The notes beneath the pieces were generated by a model that saw only the letters and a program-made list of their open reading frames with translations, did no database searches and was not told where the DNA came from. This document shows positions 10,169 to 19,728 of a DNA stretch of 64,000 nucleotides, piece by piece (positions within the stretch are counted from its first letter, which is position 1; each line of letters begins with the position of its first letter). This DNA comes from Bradyrhizobium sp. AZCC 2262 (GTDB lineage: Bacteria > Pseudomonadota > Alphaproteobacteria > Rhizobiales > Xanthobacteraceae), in the NCBI RefSeq assembly GCF_036924535.1, contig NZ_JAZHRT010000001.1, positions 7,936,001 through 8,000,000 of the forward strand. The letters are read 5' to 3'. The translations under genes were made by a program, and so were the position numbers.

Positions 10169-10455
10169 GAACGGGCCTGACACAGCCGAGGGCGGGCGCA
10201 TTTGCGAAGTCACCAACAGAATACCGCCGGCGAATCAAATCCAGCGCATTTTTCCGTGAACGGAATTCGCGGAGGCGTTCCGCAGGTAATTCTGACAATC
10301 ATTTCGTCCGCATTGATCGGCAAATACCGTTAAGGACAGCACCGTTGTCCTCTTTCGATACACAAGAGCAAAAAACTGATGCAGAAAATCCACAGGTTAA
10401 CCGATAATTAACGATGGACCTTGAAGCCGGGCCGCTGACTTGCTTTGATCAGGAC

Positions 10456-10965
10456 ATGAGCACAACCCTGATCGAGGTCCGACCGGCCAAGGCTGCAGAC
10501 GCAGCCGCGGTGGCGTCTACCCATGATGAAGCCTGGCGCTCCGCCTATCAGGGCATCATTCCCGGGGCCGAGCTCGAAAAACTGATTAACCGTCGCGGCC
10601 CGCAATGGTGGGACAGCGCTATCCGCAAGGGTAGCCGCGTCAGCGTTCTGGTGTTCGGCGACAAGGTCGCAGGCTACGCCAATTACGGCCGCAACCGCGC
10701 CCGCAGCCTGCATTTCGAAGGCGAGATCTACGAGCTCTATCTGCGGCCGGAATTCCAGGGCCTCGGCTTCGGCCGCCGCCTGTTCACCGCCGCCCGGCGC
10801 GATCTGATGCAGAGCGGGCTGAAGAGCATGGTGATCTGGGCGCTGTCCGATAACGACCCCGCGACGGAATTCTACCGTGCGCTCGGCGGCCGCATGGTGG
10901 CCCGGTCCTCGGAGAAGTTCGGGCCCAAATCGCTCGATAAGGTTGCTTTCGCCTGGACCAACTGA
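10456..10965 (+). CDS. GNAT family N-acetyltransferase
   Basis: 169 residues from MSTTLIEVRPAKAADAAAVA. The acetyl-CoA binding motif A is visible as YLRPEFQGLGFGRRLF, followed by VIWALSDNDPATEFYRALGG, which is motif B of GNAT acetyltransferases. A start 14 codons earlier at 10414 is open, but AGGA precedes the chosen ATG. Cytoplasmic; the substrate (amino acid, antibiotic or protein N-terminus) cannot be told. Flanked by a 290-base non-coding gap upstream and family A repeat downstream. Confidence 0.88.
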   Translation: MSTTLIEVRPAKAADAAAVASTHDEAWRSAYQGIIPGAELEKLINRRGPQWWDSAIRKGSRVSVLVFGDKVAGYANYGRNRARSLHFEGEIYELYLRPEFQGLGFGRRLFTAARRDLMQSGLKSMVIWALSDNDPATEFYRALGGRMVARSSEKFGPKSLDKVAFAWTN

Positions 10966-10983
10966 AGCTGACCTCTTTGTTTT

Positions 10984-11032
10984 GAGCATGATCTTTTCGG
11001 AAAACCGGTACCCACTTTTCCGGATCATGCTC
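10984..11032. repeat. Dispersed palindromic repeat, family A, copy 3
   Basis: gagcatgatcttttcggaaa ... ttccggatcatgctc with ACCGGTACCC at the centre. The outer arms GAGCATGATC/GATCATGCTC are perfectly complementary. It lies between the GNAT and pyrophosphatase genes. Confidence 0.85.
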
Positions 11033-11125
11033 AATTCAGCCTTTTCCCTGCTCCGCTGCGGGTCTAAACGGACCCTGACGCGTGCCTGATTCCAGGCGCC
11101 CCCTTAACGCCAAGCGGAGCCCCTT

Positions 11126-11653
11126 ATGCGCATTGACGCCATCCCGATCGGAGTAAATCCGCCAAACGACGTCAACGTCATCGTCGAGGTGCCCGTTGGC
11201 GGCGAGCCGATCAAGTACGAGATGGACAAGGAAGCCGGCACGCTGGTGGTCGACCGCTTCCTCTATACGGCGATGCGCTACCCCGGCAATTACGGCTTCA
11301 TCCCGCACACGCTGTCCGGCGACGGGGACCCCTGCGACGTGCTGGTCGCCAACACCCGCGCGATCGTGCCGGGCGCCGTGATCAGCGTGCGCCCCGTCGG
11401 CGTGCTGCTGATGGAAGACGAGGCCGGCGGCGACGAGAAGATCATCGCGGTACCGTCCTCGAAGCTGACCCAGCGCTACGACAAGGTCAGGACTTACAGC
11501 GACCTTCCCGACATCACGCTGCAGCAGATCCAGCACTTCTTCGAGCACTACAAGGACCTCGAAAAGGGCAAATGGGTGAAGGTGCTGCGCTGGGGCGGCG
11601 CCGAGGACGCCCACCGGCTGATCCTGGAAGGCATCGAACGGGCGAAGAAGTAG
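11126..11653 (+). CDS. ppa: Inorganic pyrophosphatase
   Basis: 175 residues, the normal length for a family I soluble pyrophosphatase, which hydrolyses pyrophosphate to phosphate and pulls biosynthetic reactions forward. The signature DGDPCDVLV carries the metal-binding aspartates, with upstream [12 protein letters not shown] and [10 protein letters not shown] also conserved. Cytoplasmic. ATG preceded by AGCGGAG. It stands alone between dispersed repeats. Confidence 0.97.
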   Translation: MRIDAIPIGVNPPNDVNVIVEVPVGGEPIKYEMDKEAGTLVVDRFLYTAMRYPGNYGFIPHTLSGDGDPCDVLVANTRAIVPGAVISVRPVGVLLMEDEAGGDEKIIAVPSSKLTQRYDKVRTYSDLPDITLQQIQHFFEHYKDLEKGKWVKVLRWGGAEDAHRLILEGIERAKK

Positions 11654-11670
11654 CAGGCGCTCACGGATAC

Positions 11671-11818
11671 CGTCATTGCCTGCGAGAAACGCGAAGCGTT
11701 TTCGCAAGGGAATAAAGCGACGAAGCAATCCATTTTACCGCTTGTTGCGCCATGGATTGCTTCGCGGAGCCTGTCATCGGGCGGCGCTTTGCGCCGGCCC
11801 GTTGGCTCGCAATGACGG
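11671..11818. repeat. Dispersed repeat, family C, copy 1
   Basis: Opens with cgtcattgcctgcgagaaac and closes with ggctcgcaatgacg, so its ends CGTCATTGC/GCAATGACG are inverted. Inside are gacgaagcaatcc and ggattgcttcg, a second inverted pair. A second copy is at 54888. The upstream open frame of the M20 peptidase gene is this repeat read as protein. Confidence 0.78.
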
Positions 11819-11829
11819 GGGAAAACACC

Positions 11830-13311
11830 ATGCGCCGGCTGATTCGCATCATCCGCAACATCCTGCTGCTTGCGATCGCCGTTATCGTCATCCTCGCCGG
11901 CGTTTTGGCGTTCAACACCTTCACCCGCGGTTCGCGACAGCTTCAGGTGGCGGCCGTGCCGCGCGCCGACGTCGACGCACAGGCATCCGCTGCGCGCCTG
12001 GCCGAAGCGATCCGCTTCCGGACCATTTCAAGTTACGAGAAGCCCGACCAGCATGCCGAGGCGCTGCGCGGCATGCGTGCGCATCTCGAAAAGAGCTTTC
12101 CGGCATTTCATGCCGCGGCCAAACGCGAAATCGTCGGTCGCTACAGCCTGCTCTACACATGGACAGGCACCGACCCGAGGGCGCAGCCGATCGCATTCCT
12201 CGCGCATCAGGATGTCGTGCCGGTGGCGCCCGGCACCGAGAAGGATTGGCAACAGCCGCCCTTTGACGGCGTGATATCAGATGGCTTCATCTGGGGCCGC
12301 GGCTCCTGGGATGACAAGGGCAACCTCTATTCCATGCTGGAGGCCGCCGAGGCGATGACCAAGGCCGGCTTCCGCCCCAAGCGAACGATCTATTTTGCGT
12401 TCGGCCATGACGAAGAGACCGCGGGTACCGCCGGCGCCAAATCGATCGCGGCACTGCTCGCCTCGCGCGGCATCCGCCTCGACTTCGTGATCGACGAGGG
12501 CCTGTTGATCACCGAAGGCATCATGAAGGGCCTCGACAAGCCGGCCGCGCTGATCGGCGTCGCCGAAAAGGGCTATGCCACGCTGGTCTTGAACGCGCAG
12601 GCAACGCCCGGCCATTCGTCGATGCCGCCGCGCGATACCGCGATCGGCATGATGAGCGCCGCGCTGGCGCAGCTGGAAGATCATCGCCTGCCGATGCAGA
12701 TCCGCAGCACGGTTTCGGAAATGTTCGACTCACTGGCGCCCGAGATGTCCGGCTTCAACCGCGTGGTGCTGTCGAACCTCTGGCTGTTCAAGCCGCTATT
12801 GCTGCGGGAGTTCGAAAAGAGCGGACCGACGGAAGCCATGGTGCGCACCACCACGGCGCTGACGATCTTCAATGCCGGCGACAAGGACAATGTGCTGCCC
12901 GGCAATGCCGAGGCAACCGTCAACTTCCGCCTGATCCCCGGCGATACGCAGGGGAGCGTGATCAATCATGTGCGCAGCACGATCGCCAACGATCGCATTT
13001 CCATCAAACCGTTTCCCGGCAATACCGACCCGCCGCCGGTGACGGCGACCACAAGCCCGTCGTTCCAGATGCTCAACCGGACCATCCGGGAAATCTATCC
13101 GGATGTGATTGTCGCGCCCGGCCTGATGGTCGCCGCCACCGACTCGCGCCACTACACAGGGATCACCGACAAGATTTTCCGCTTCTCGCCGGTGCGCGCC
13201 AATTCGGAAGATTTGAAGCGCTTCCATGGCACCAACGAGCGCCTACCCGTCGAGGGCTATGCCGACATGATCCGGTTTTATAGACGACTGATCGAGAATG
13301 CGGCTGGGTGA
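11830..13311 (+). CDS. M20 family metallopeptidase (PM20D1-like), membrane-anchored
   Basis: 493 residues from MRRLIRIIRNILLLAIAVIV, an N-terminal membrane anchor or uncleaved signal. Zinc-site motifs of the M20 family are present: AHQDVVP, WGRGSWDDKGN and FGHDEETAG, then a dimerisation domain and a C-terminal TDSRHY metal-site histidine. The overall form matches carboxypeptidase PM20D1/CPS1-like enzymes, which cleave or form N-acyl amino acids; the substrate here is not known. A start at 11752 is open, but those 26 codons are repeat C. Confidence 0.9.
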   Translation: MRRLIRIIRNILLLAIAVIVILAGVLAFNTFTRGSRQLQVAAVPRADVDAQASAARLAEAIRFRTISSYEKPDQHAEALRGMRAHLEKSFPAFHAAAKREIVGRYSLLYTWTGTDPRAQPIAFLAHQDVVPVAPGTEKDWQQPPFDGVISDGFIWGRGSWDDKGNLYSMLEAAEAMTKAGFRPKRTIYFAFGHDEETAGTAGAKSIAALLASRGIRLDFVIDEGLLITEGIMKGLDKPAALIGVAEKGYATLVLNAQATPGHSSMPPRDTAIGMMSAALAQLEDHRLPMQIRSTVSEMFDSLAPEMSGFNRVVLSNLWLFKPLLLREFEKSGPTEAMVRTTTALTIFNAGDKDNVLPGNAEATVNFRLIPGDTQGSVINHVRSTIANDRISIKPFPGNTDPPPVTATTSPSFQMLNRTIREIYPDVIVAPGLMVAATDSRHYTGITDKIFRFSPVRANSEDLKRFHGTNERLPVEGYADMIRFYRRLIENAAG

Positions 13312-13321
13312 GATGTTAGCG

Positions 13322-13450
13322 CTCCCTCGCCCCGCTCTTGCGGGGAGAGGGTTGGGGTGAGGGGTCCATCCGCGATTCCAGTCGACGAGATGAATGCGCG
13401 GTGAGAGCCCCTCACCCCGACCCTCCCCCCGCAAGAACGGGGCGAGGGAG
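13322..13450. repeat. Long inverted repeat between convergent genes (family D, copy 1)
   Basis: Two arms of about 43 bases, starting ctccctcgccccgctcttgc and ending gcaagaacggggcgagggag, are near-perfect reverse complements with a central spacer of about 45 bases. It lies between the convergent M20 peptidase and folD genes and would form a strong cruciform or bidirectional stem. A relative with different arms is at 44291. Confidence 0.8.
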
Positions 13451-13456
13451 AAGAAA

Positions 13457-14341
13457 TCAAACCCCCGGCTTCGGCAGCCCGTGAATCGCACAAGCCGCCC
13501 GCAGCGTGTTCACCAGCAAACACGCCACCGTCATCTGTCCGACGCCGCCGGGCACAGGGGTGATCGCGCCAGCCACCTCGACCACTTCCTTGAAGGCGAC
13601 GTCGCCGACCAGGCCGGTCTTGCCATCGGCCAGGGGCAAGCGATTGATGCCGACGTCGATCACGGTGGCGCCCGGCTTGATCCAGTCGGCGCGCACCATT
13701 TCGGGCTTGCCTACAGCGGCATAGACCAGATCGGCGCGGGCGCAGAGTTGCGGCAGATCCTTTGAGCGCGAATGCGCGATCGTCACCGTGGCATTCTCGT
13801 TGAGCAGCAATTGCACCAGGGGACGGCCGACCAGGTTGGAACGGCCGATCACGATCGCATTCATGCCCTCCAGCGAAGCATGCACGCTCTTGGTTAGGAT
13901 GATGCAACCGAGCGGCGTGCAGGGCGACAGCGCGGCAAAGCCGCCGGCGAGCCGGCCGGCATTATTGGGGTGCAAGCCGTCGACATCCTTGGCGGGATCA
14001 ATCGCGTTGATGATGGTTTCAGTGTGGATCGATTTCGGCAGCGGCAATTGCACGAGAATGCCGTGCACGGCGGGATCGCCGTTGAGCTTTGAGATCAGCG
14101 CCAGCAGATCGGCCTGCGCCACGCCGGCGGGCAGTTTGTGCTCGAACGAGGCCATGCCGGCGGCCTGCGTCTGCGTGTGCTTGCTGCGGACATAGACCTC
14201 GCTGGCGGGGTCGTTGCCGACCAGCACGACCGCAAGGCCCGGCGTGAGCTGATGCTCGCGCTTGACCCGGGCGACCTCGTCGGCGACGCGGGCGCGAAGC
14301 TCCGCCGCAATGACTTTTCCGTCGATAATCCGTGCCGTCAT
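13457..14341 (-). CDS. folD: Bifunctional methylenetetrahydrofolate dehydrogenase/cyclohydrolase
   Basis: 294 residues, the typical FolD length. FolD converts 5,10-methylene-THF to 10-formyl-THF in one-carbon metabolism, using NADP. Visible signatures: [10 protein letters not shown] with the catalytic lysine, [22 protein letters not shown] and the C-terminal [15 protein letters not shown]. Cytoplasmic. Its ATG overlaps the DUF167 stop as ATGA, making a yggT-DUF167-folD operon. Confidence 0.97.
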   Translation of the reverse strand: MTARIIDGKVIAAELRARVADEVARVKREHQLTPGLAVVLVGNDPASEVYVRSKHTQTQAAGMASFEHKLPAGVAQADLLALISKLNGDPAVHGILVQLPLPKSIHTETIINAIDPAKDVDGLHPNNAGRLAGGFAALSPCTPLGCIILTKSVHASLEGMNAIVIGRSNLVGRPLVQLLLNENATVTIAHSRSKDLPQLCARADLVYAAVGKPEMVRADWIKPGATVIDVGINRLPLADGKTGLVGDVAFKEVVEVAGAITPVPGGVGQMTVACLLVNTLRAACAIHGLPKPGV

Positions 14342-14733
14342 CTCAATCCTTCGTCTTCCGTTTTACGCATGATCATTTCGGAAAACCGGTTCCCACTTTT
14401 CCGGATCATGCTTTGTCCGGCTTGGCGGCGGCCGCCTTTCGCAGCGTTTCGCCGAGAATTTTTGGGATCGCCGTCGACGGCAACTTGTTTCAGCCGCGAC
14501 GTGACGCCTGACAGGATCTTCACTTTCGCCTTCGGGACGCCAAGCGCCTTCGCGAGCAATTCGGTCACCGCGCGGTTGGCCTCGCCGCCATCGGCAACGG
14601 CGCGAACACGCACCTTGAGCACGGAACGGCCGTTGGCGAGCGTTTCAACACCGTCGATGTCGTCACGACCGCCGCGCGGCGTCACCCGCAGCGCGACACT
14701 GATGCCCTCGGTGGAATAGCGCCAAGGATCCAT
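14338..14733 (-). CDS. DUF167 (YggU-like) protein with repeat-encoded C-terminal tail
   Basis: 131 residues. Residues 1-92 match the DUF167/YggU fold ([48 protein letters not shown]). The family is normally near 100 residues and of unknown function. From about residue 108 the protein is translated from family A repeat copy 4, giving [14 protein letters not shown]. The stop overlaps folD. Seven bases separate it from yggT upstream, an arrangement common in Proteobacteria. Confidence 0.9.
   Translation of the reverse strand: MDPWRYSTEGISVALRVTPRGGRDDIDGVETLANGRSVLKVRVRAVADGGEANRAVTELLAKALGVPKAKVKILSGVTSRLKQVAVDGDPKNSRRNAAKGGRRQAGQSMIRKSGNRFSEMIMRKTEDEGLR
14367..14411. repeat. Dispersed palindromic repeat, family A, copy 4 (inside a reading frame)
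   Basis: gcatgatcatttcggaaaac ... ttttccggatcatgc. Arms GCATGATC/GATCATGC are perfect. The copy is in frame with DUF167 and adds about 15 residues to it. Confidence 0.85.
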
Positions 14734-14739
14734 CGCGGC

Positions 14740-15030
14740 TTACGTGAAATAGGGCGCCACATTATACGCGATGAGCTTTTGAATCAGGATAATGATCAGG
14801 ATCAGGATGATCGGCGAGATGTCGAGGCCGCCCAGATTGGGCATGAACCTGCGGATCGGCGCCAGCGCCGGTTCGGTGATCCGGTACAGGAATTCCGCCA
14901 CCGCAGCCACGAACTGGTTGCGGGTGTTGACGACATTGAAGGCGATTAGCCAGGACAGAATCGCGGAGGCGATCAGCAACCAGACATAAAGGTCCAAGAC
15001 GATCAGAATGACTTCCAGGATAGCGCGCAT
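14740..15030 (-). CDS. YggT family membrane protein
   Basis: 96 residues from [20 protein letters not shown], with two membrane segments joined by the family motif [21 protein letters not shown]. YggT-family proteins are inner-membrane proteins linked in other bacteria to osmotic tolerance or cell-division membrane organisation; the role here is inferred only. An upstream start at 15087 adds 19 unrelated residues and is rejected. First gene of the operon with DUF167 and folD. Confidence 0.9.
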   Translation of the reverse strand: MRAILEVILIVLDLYVWLLIASAILSWLIAFNVVNTRNQFVAAVAEFLYRITEPALAPIRRFMPNLGGLDISPIILILIIILIQKLIAYNVAPYFT

Positions 15031-15224
15031 GTGGCGGGGGCTCGCGAGGAGGGATATCCAGCTAGATATCGGTTCATCCCCCCGCAAACAAGGGAAGTTC
15101 CCGGCAAAATGACGCCAAAATCAGCCGTTTCAGATTTCTTGCACCGTTCTTGACTTGGCCTTGGGCCGGACTGTAAATGGCGCCGATTGTCGATCGCTTC
15201 GGGTCATCTTGAGGCGGTCGCGAC

Positions 15225-15300
<76 letters not shown>

Positions 15301-15416
15301 GCCTTCGCAGGCTGCGCCTGCTTCGGCTAGGCAAGCCTCCATCGTAGCGAACGCTGCCTCGGCGTAGCCCGAAGGGCGAAGACGGGCCTGGGCAAGCCTC
15401 TGACCGGCAGGCCCCC

Positions 15417-16229
15417 TCACTTCCCCGTAAATCTTGGCGGCCGCTTCTCCACAAAACTCGCCACCCCCTCCCGGAAATCGCTCCCCTTCAGCGCGATCTG
15501 CATTTCCCGGTTGGCGTCGATGGTGGCCTCGGCGAGCGTCTGGAACGGCACATCGTAGAGCTGGCGCTTGATCACCGAAATCGCGCTGGGCGAGACGAAA
15601 TCGGCGAGATCGCGCGCATAGGCATAGGTCTGCTCGCGCAACTGCTCTGGCGGGTAGAGGCGGTTGACCAGCCCGATCCGCAGCGCCTCCTCGCTGCTCA
15701 CCCGCCGCGCGGACATCAGAAGATCGAGCGCGTTGGCGTGGCCGACGATGCGCGGCAGCATCCAGCTGATGCCGTGCTCGGCAATCAGCCCGCGGCGCGC
15801 GAACGAGGTGGTGAAGACGGTATTGTCGGCGGCAAAACGCAGGTCGCAATAGAGCGCATGGACGAGGCCGATGCCGGCGGTGGCGCCGTTCAGCATGCCG
15901 ATCACGGGTTTTGGGATCGCCGGATAATAGGCATAGCGCGTCTGCCAATCCGCCCGGCGGTTCATGTCGAACGGCGGCGTGCTCTCGCCGCGCCTGATTT
16001 CGCCGGGATCGATGGCCTGCAGGGCTTCCATATCGGCGCCCGCGCAGAACGCGCGGCCGGCACCAGTGAGCACGATGACGCGGACGTTGTCATCGGCGGC
16101 CGCCGCCTCGATCGCGTGGCGCACATCGCGCTCCATGGTCGCGGTCCACGCATTCATGCGGTCAGGCCGGTTGAGCGTGATGGTCGCGATCTTGTCGCTC
16201 ACCTCGTAGAGAATATGTTGATAGGTCAC
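15417..16229 (-). CDS. Enoyl-CoA hydratase/isomerase family protein
   Basis: 270 residues of the crotonase fold. The oxyanion-hole and substrate-loop segments are AGRAFCAGADMEAL and NGATAGIGLVHALYCDLRFA. The second catalytic region reads RGLIAEHGISWMLP, with a glutamate at the position used by hydratases. It would act on acyl-CoA thioesters in the cytoplasm; the precise acyl group is unknown. It follows an NTF2-like gene by 22 bases, so the two are probably co-transcribed. Confidence 0.92.
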   Translation of the reverse strand: MTYQHILYEVSDKIATITLNRPDRMNAWTATMERDVRHAIEAAAADDNVRVIVLTGAGRAFCAGADMEALQAIDPGEIRRGESTPPFDMNRRADWQTRYAYYPAIPKPVIGMLNGATAGIGLVHALYCDLRFAADNTVFTTSFARRGLIAEHGISWMLPRIVGHANALDLLMSARRVSSEEALRIGLVNRLYPPEQLREQTYAYARDLADFVSPSAISVIKRQLYDVPFQTLAEATIDANREMQIALKGSDFREGVASFVEKRPPRFTGK

Positions 16230-16251
16230 GGCGATCTCCCTGTTGTTCTTG

Positions 16252-16770
16252 TCATTGACGTTTCGCGCGCGAGCCCTTGGGCCGCGCCAGATAATCTAAC
16301 GTTTCCGGGCGCTCGCTGAGCCATCCCGTCCAGCGCCGGAACACTTTCTCCATCCGCGCCGGTTCGACGCCGAGCTGCGCCATGGCGACGCCACCATTGA
16401 CGGACTCGCGATACTCCGCGATCAGCCCATCGCGCACGATGAAGCGGCTCATGCCGTCGATCACCACGCGCCGGCCCTTGAACTGCGGAATGGTCGACGT
16501 GAAGCTCGACAACGACCACGCATAACCCTGACGCCCGTCGAATACGGGATCGAACATTTCCCAGCGATAATCGGCCGCGTCGCGGTGAAACAGGTTCTGC
16601 ATCATATGCGCGATGTCGGCGCGGCCTCGATGCGGGCCGTAGATGTAGTCGTGATAGACGGCGTCTTCGGTGAAATGGCTGGCGAAGCGCGCGCCGTCGC
16701 CTGACTCCGCCGATAGCGTGAAATCACCGAGCAGCGATGCGAATTCGTCGCCGGTCATGTCGTCTCCCAT
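16252..16770 (-). CDS. NTF2-like (SnoaL-type) protein
   Basis: 172 residues with the cone-shaped NTF2/SnoaL pattern: an N-terminal helix (FASLLGDFTLSAESGDGARF), FTEDAVYHDYIYGPHRGRADI and the closing strands VVIDGMSRFIVRDGLIAEYRE. Members are small-molecule hydratases, isomerases or non-catalytic binders, so function is open. It lies just upstream of the enoyl-CoA hydratase on the same strand, which suggests a role in the same acyl-CoA or side-chain degradation step (inference). Confidence 0.85.
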   Translation of the reverse strand: MGDDMTGDEFASLLGDFTLSAESGDGARFASHFTEDAVYHDYIYGPHRGRADIAHMMQNLFHRDAADYRWEMFDPVFDGRQGYAWSLSSFTSTIPQFKGRRVVIDGMSRFIVRDGLIAEYRESVNGGVAMAQLGVEPARMEKVFRRWTGWLSERPETLDYLARPKGSRAKRQ

Positions 16771-16865
16771 TCGCCTGCTGGTATCCGCAGGCTTCAGGCA
16801 GCGACACTATCACATCCGGGGATTTTGAAAGGCGCTCGGACGCGCGGGCAAATTCCGCGTGACGG

Positions 16866-17666
16866 CTATTCGGCGGCATCCAGCATGACCGCGCGCGGCG
16901 CGCACGCGATCCAGCCCGCAATGAAATTCTTCAACCACGCCCGTTCGATCACGTCGTGCACCGCGCGGCCTTCGAAGTGAAGGTGACGCGGCTGGGCGCC
17001 CGGCGAATCCATGCGGACGCAGCCGCGCGTGGTCCAGCGATGCATCATGGCGTATGTCACATCGGGATGAAACTGGAAGCCGAACGCATGACCGTGCTGA
17101 TACGCCTGCACCGGAAAGTCGTCGCCTTCGGCAAGCAGTTTTGCGCCGCGCGGCAGTTGAAATCCTTCGCCGTGCCAGTGGTAGACACGCTCCGGCCAGT
17201 CTAGGCAGAGCGCGTGACCGGCCTCCGTCGGACGGATCGGATAGTAGCCGACCTCGACCCGGCCCTCGGGATGCGGCGCGACCTGCGCGCCCAATTGTTT
17301 GGCAAGCATCTGCGCGCCCAGGCAGATACCGAGAAACGGCCGCTGCTCACGCAGGCCAACTTCGATCCAGTCGATCTCGCGGCGGACATAATCGTCGGAA
17401 TCGTTGGCGCTCATCGGGCCGCCGAAGATGACCGCGCCGGCGTGCTGCTCCAGCGTGTCCGGCAGGGGATCGCCGAACCGCGGACGCCTGATGTCGAGGG
17501 AGTAGCCGAGCGCCCGCAGCGCATTGCCGACCCGTCCGGGCGTCGAGGTCTCCTGATGGAGAACGATCAGAACGGGCGAGAGGGGCGTCGAGTGAGGCGC
17601 AACCAGCGTCCTTTGGCCCGGAAAGGGCAGGATGTTGTCGCCAATTTTGCTCGACCGGAACGACAT
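16866..17666 (-). CDS. Class I glutamine amidotransferase-like protein
   Basis: 266 residues. The nucleophile elbow is FLGICLGAQM with the catalytic cysteine, and the partner histidine is in FQFHPDVT. In most class I amidotransferases that segment is HPE; here it is HPD, so the third triad residue is aspartate. No synthetase domain follows, so this is a stand-alone amidotransferase resembling GMP-synthase-like peptidases such as gamma-glutamyl hydrolases of polyamine or amino-acid conjugates. Substrate unknown. The N-terminus before residue 25 is poorly supported. Confidence 0.87.
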   Translation of the reverse strand: MSFRSSKIGDNILPFPGQRTLVAPHSTPLSPVLIVLHQETSTPGRVGNALRALGYSLDIRRPRFGDPLPDTLEQHAGAVIFGGPMSANDSDDYVRREIDWIEVGLREQRPFLGICLGAQMLAKQLGAQVAPHPEGRVEVGYYPIRPTEAGHALCLDWPERVYHWHGEGFQLPRGAKLLAEGDDFPVQAYQHGHAFGFQFHPDVTYAMMHRWTTRGCVRMDSPGAQPRHLHFEGRAVHDVIERAWLKNFIAGWIACAPRAVMLDAAE

Positions 17667-17832
17667 TGAAATTGCCCTGGGGCACTCAAACCGAGACCAT
17701 AACTAAGTGAGTCTTAATTTCGCGTGAGTTCACGCACACTCTAAAGATTCCAAGCAAGTCGCGGGCCAGATGACGTCTCCGCCGCGCGTTTTTGGCACGC
17801 GCACGCTTTCCCCGTAAAAACCCGTGGTTTTC

Positions 17833-18612
17833 TCAGCGCTGACGGAGCTGGAGGCGGCCGACGGCGCCCAGGATGAAGGAGCGCGGAAACAGCCGGAGCA
17901 GGAACGGCACGATCTTGATGCCGAAGCCGGGCATCACTGCCCGCTTGTTCGCCATCAATCCGCGATAGGCCTGCTGCGCGACGGCGGCGGGCAAAACCTT
18001 GAGAACGGCCGAATCGAAACCAGGCCTGAACCCGGCGCGCGCCTGGAATTCCGACGGCACCGGACCGGGACAGAGCACGGTCACGCGCACGCCATGCGGC
18101 GCCAGTTCGGCCCGCATCGCCTCCGTGAAGGACAGCACATAGGCCTTGGTGGCGTAATAGACCGCCATTCCCGGGCCCGGCAGAAAGCCGGCGATCGAGC
18201 CAACATTCAGCAGCCCGCCGCGATTGCGAATCAGGTGATCGGAAAACCGCAATGACAGATCCGTGAGCGCGCGGATGTTGACCGCGATCATCTCGAGCTG
18301 GACCGCCCTGTCACGCTGGACCGCTCTGCCGAACAGGCCGAACCCGGCATTGTTGACGACGTATTCGACCTCAACGCCGCAGGCCGCCAGGGCTTCGGCG
18401 ATCCGGTCGCCGGAGTCGGGCTGTGCAAGGTCGCAGGGAATGACGATCGGCGCGGCGCCGCCCGCAGCCGTGATTTCAGCCGCCAGCGCTTCCAGGCGGT
18501 CGGCGCGCCGCGCCACCAGCGCCAAACGATGACCGCGGGATGCAAAAACGCGCGCCAGTTCGGTGCCTATTCCCGCCGATGCACCGGTAATCAGCGTCAC
18601 ACGATCGGTCAC
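17833..18612 (-). CDS. Short-chain dehydrogenase/reductase
   Basis: 259 residues of a classical SDR: TGASAGIGTELARVF for NAD(P) binding, NNAG in VEYVVNNAGFG, and catalytic YYATK (Y-x3-K). An arginine pair in VARRADR after the second strand favours NADPH. Cytoplasmic oxidoreductase of unknown substrate. It is separated from both neighbours by gaps of over 160 bases and looks monocistronic. Confidence 0.9.
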   Translation of the reverse strand: MTDRVTLITGASAGIGTELARVFASRGHRLALVARRADRLEALAAEITAAGGAAPIVIPCDLAQPDSGDRIAEALAACGVEVEYVVNNAGFGLFGRAVQRDRAVQLEMIAVNIRALTDLSLRFSDHLIRNRGGLLNVGSIAGFLPGPGMAVYYATKAYVLSFTEAMRAELAPHGVRVTVLCPGPVPSEFQARAGFRPGFDSAVLKVLPAAVAQQAYRGLMANKRAVMPGFGIKIVPFLLRLFPRSFILGAVGRLQLRQR

Positions 18613-18845
18613 GATTGAATGCTCTTAAATCAATTGCAGATAGCCGCCAGCGCCGGAACGAGAGCATAGGCGCGTGGTGTGACGCAAGCCACGTGCATGG
18701 CATATGCCCATGCATCGCTGCGTTTCCCGGCAATCGAAGTTCAATATTTTCAGGCCTATCGCGTTTGTTCGCGGCCGATGGCACGGCACATTAAAGTTTC
18801 GTCATCTGCCGTGACGCGCAATCCATCGGCGTGATCGCGCCGCCG

Positions 18846-19352
18846 CTACGTCGTCACGTCGGCCGCTTTCGAAAGGCCCCCGGACGAGGCCGGTTGCCGC
18901 TGCTCCGCCACTTTGTGCTTGAGATCGATCCGGTCGCGCGAGGAAATGCCGAGCAGATCAGCCGCACGCCAGACAACGTTGTCCTCGAACTCGCTGACCT
19001 GGCCGTCCGCATATACCAGCTCCCACATCATCTCGATGATGCGGAGCCGGCCCTCCTCATTGACCGAACGCATGATGACGCTGGTGAAATGATAGAGATC
19101 GACCGCCTCGCCTTCAGCCCGCGTCGCCGACGCGATCAGATGATCCGCCGTACCGGGATCGAGCTTGAAGCGGTTTTCGATCAGACCGTGCAATTTGCGT
19201 TTCTCGATCGCGCTCGGCTCGCCATCGAGCGAGACGACGTGAACCAGCAGCGCGGTCGCCGCCAGCAGATACCCGGTATCGTCGAACGCGAGATCCGGAT
19301 CCGCACTGGGCGCAACGATGTCGGCAATGAATTGGCGCAGTCCGTCGAGCAT
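18846..19352 (-). CDS. TerB-family (tellurite-resistance-like) protein
   Basis: 168 residues from MLDGLRQFIADIVAPS. The helical TerB-like core is visible as LLAATALLVHVVSLDGEPSA...KRKLHGLIENRF and, in the repeated half, MMWELVYADGQVSEFEDNVV. Both halves carry an acidic DGE/DGQ-x-E metal-binding loop. Stand-alone TerB proteins are common in alphaproteobacteria and seldom involve tellurite. An upstream start at 19415 adds 21 residues without family pattern. Confidence 0.85.
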   Translation of the reverse strand: MLDGLRQFIADIVAPSADPDLAFDDTGYLLAATALLVHVVSLDGEPSAIEKRKLHGLIENRFKLDPGTADHLIASATRAEGEAVDLYHFTSVIMRSVNEEGRLRIIEMMWELVYADGQVSEFEDNVVWRAADLLGISSRDRIDLKHKVAEQRQPASSGGLSKAADVTT

Positions 19353-19728
19353 CAATCTACCTGCAAAGTCGTGAAAGCCGTTCAGTGAATATGGTTGAAA
19401 ATTTGACCGCCGCAATCCGCGCGATGAATGCCTGACGGTGCAGGCAGATTAAATCGACGTCACGTTGAATGGACGGAAAACATCTGCGCGAAACCCCCAC
19501 AGCGGCCGCAGCGATCTGCCGAGCCTTCGCTTCTTGTTGAGTCGAAGCCCGCGGGCGTGGGTTCAACGCGCAAAACCTGCCGCCTTCGGAACACGCGGCT
19601 TGCCGGCCCTGAGGCCGGCTGCGCGATTCGCCGCAGGCAGCGGGCCGATATCCAATTGCAAGTCGTTCGCATTTGCATTAACGGTGAACTCGTTGTTTCA
19701 ACAAGCGATTTTTCAAAAGGAAACGAAC
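19353..19728. other. Gap between divergent TerB and cupredoxin genes
   Basis: 376 bases with no supported gene, RNA or repeat. Both flanking genes are read away from it, so it should hold two promoters. The bases before the cupredoxin start include a clear AAAAGGAAA ribosome-binding site; no convincing -35/-10 pair was recognised. Confidence 0.5.

Noticed and set aside
10384..10392. AAATCCACA as a DnaA box or origin signal
   Set aside because: A single imperfect 9-mer without other boxes or an AT-rich unwinding region.
11752..11829. Upstream start for the M20 peptidase
   Set aside because: Those codons are repeat family C and precede a natural membrane anchor start at 11830.
18846..19352. 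TerB gene as evidence of a tellurite or phage-defence cluster
   Set aside because: No other ter genes are nearby; stand-alone TerB proteins are common.
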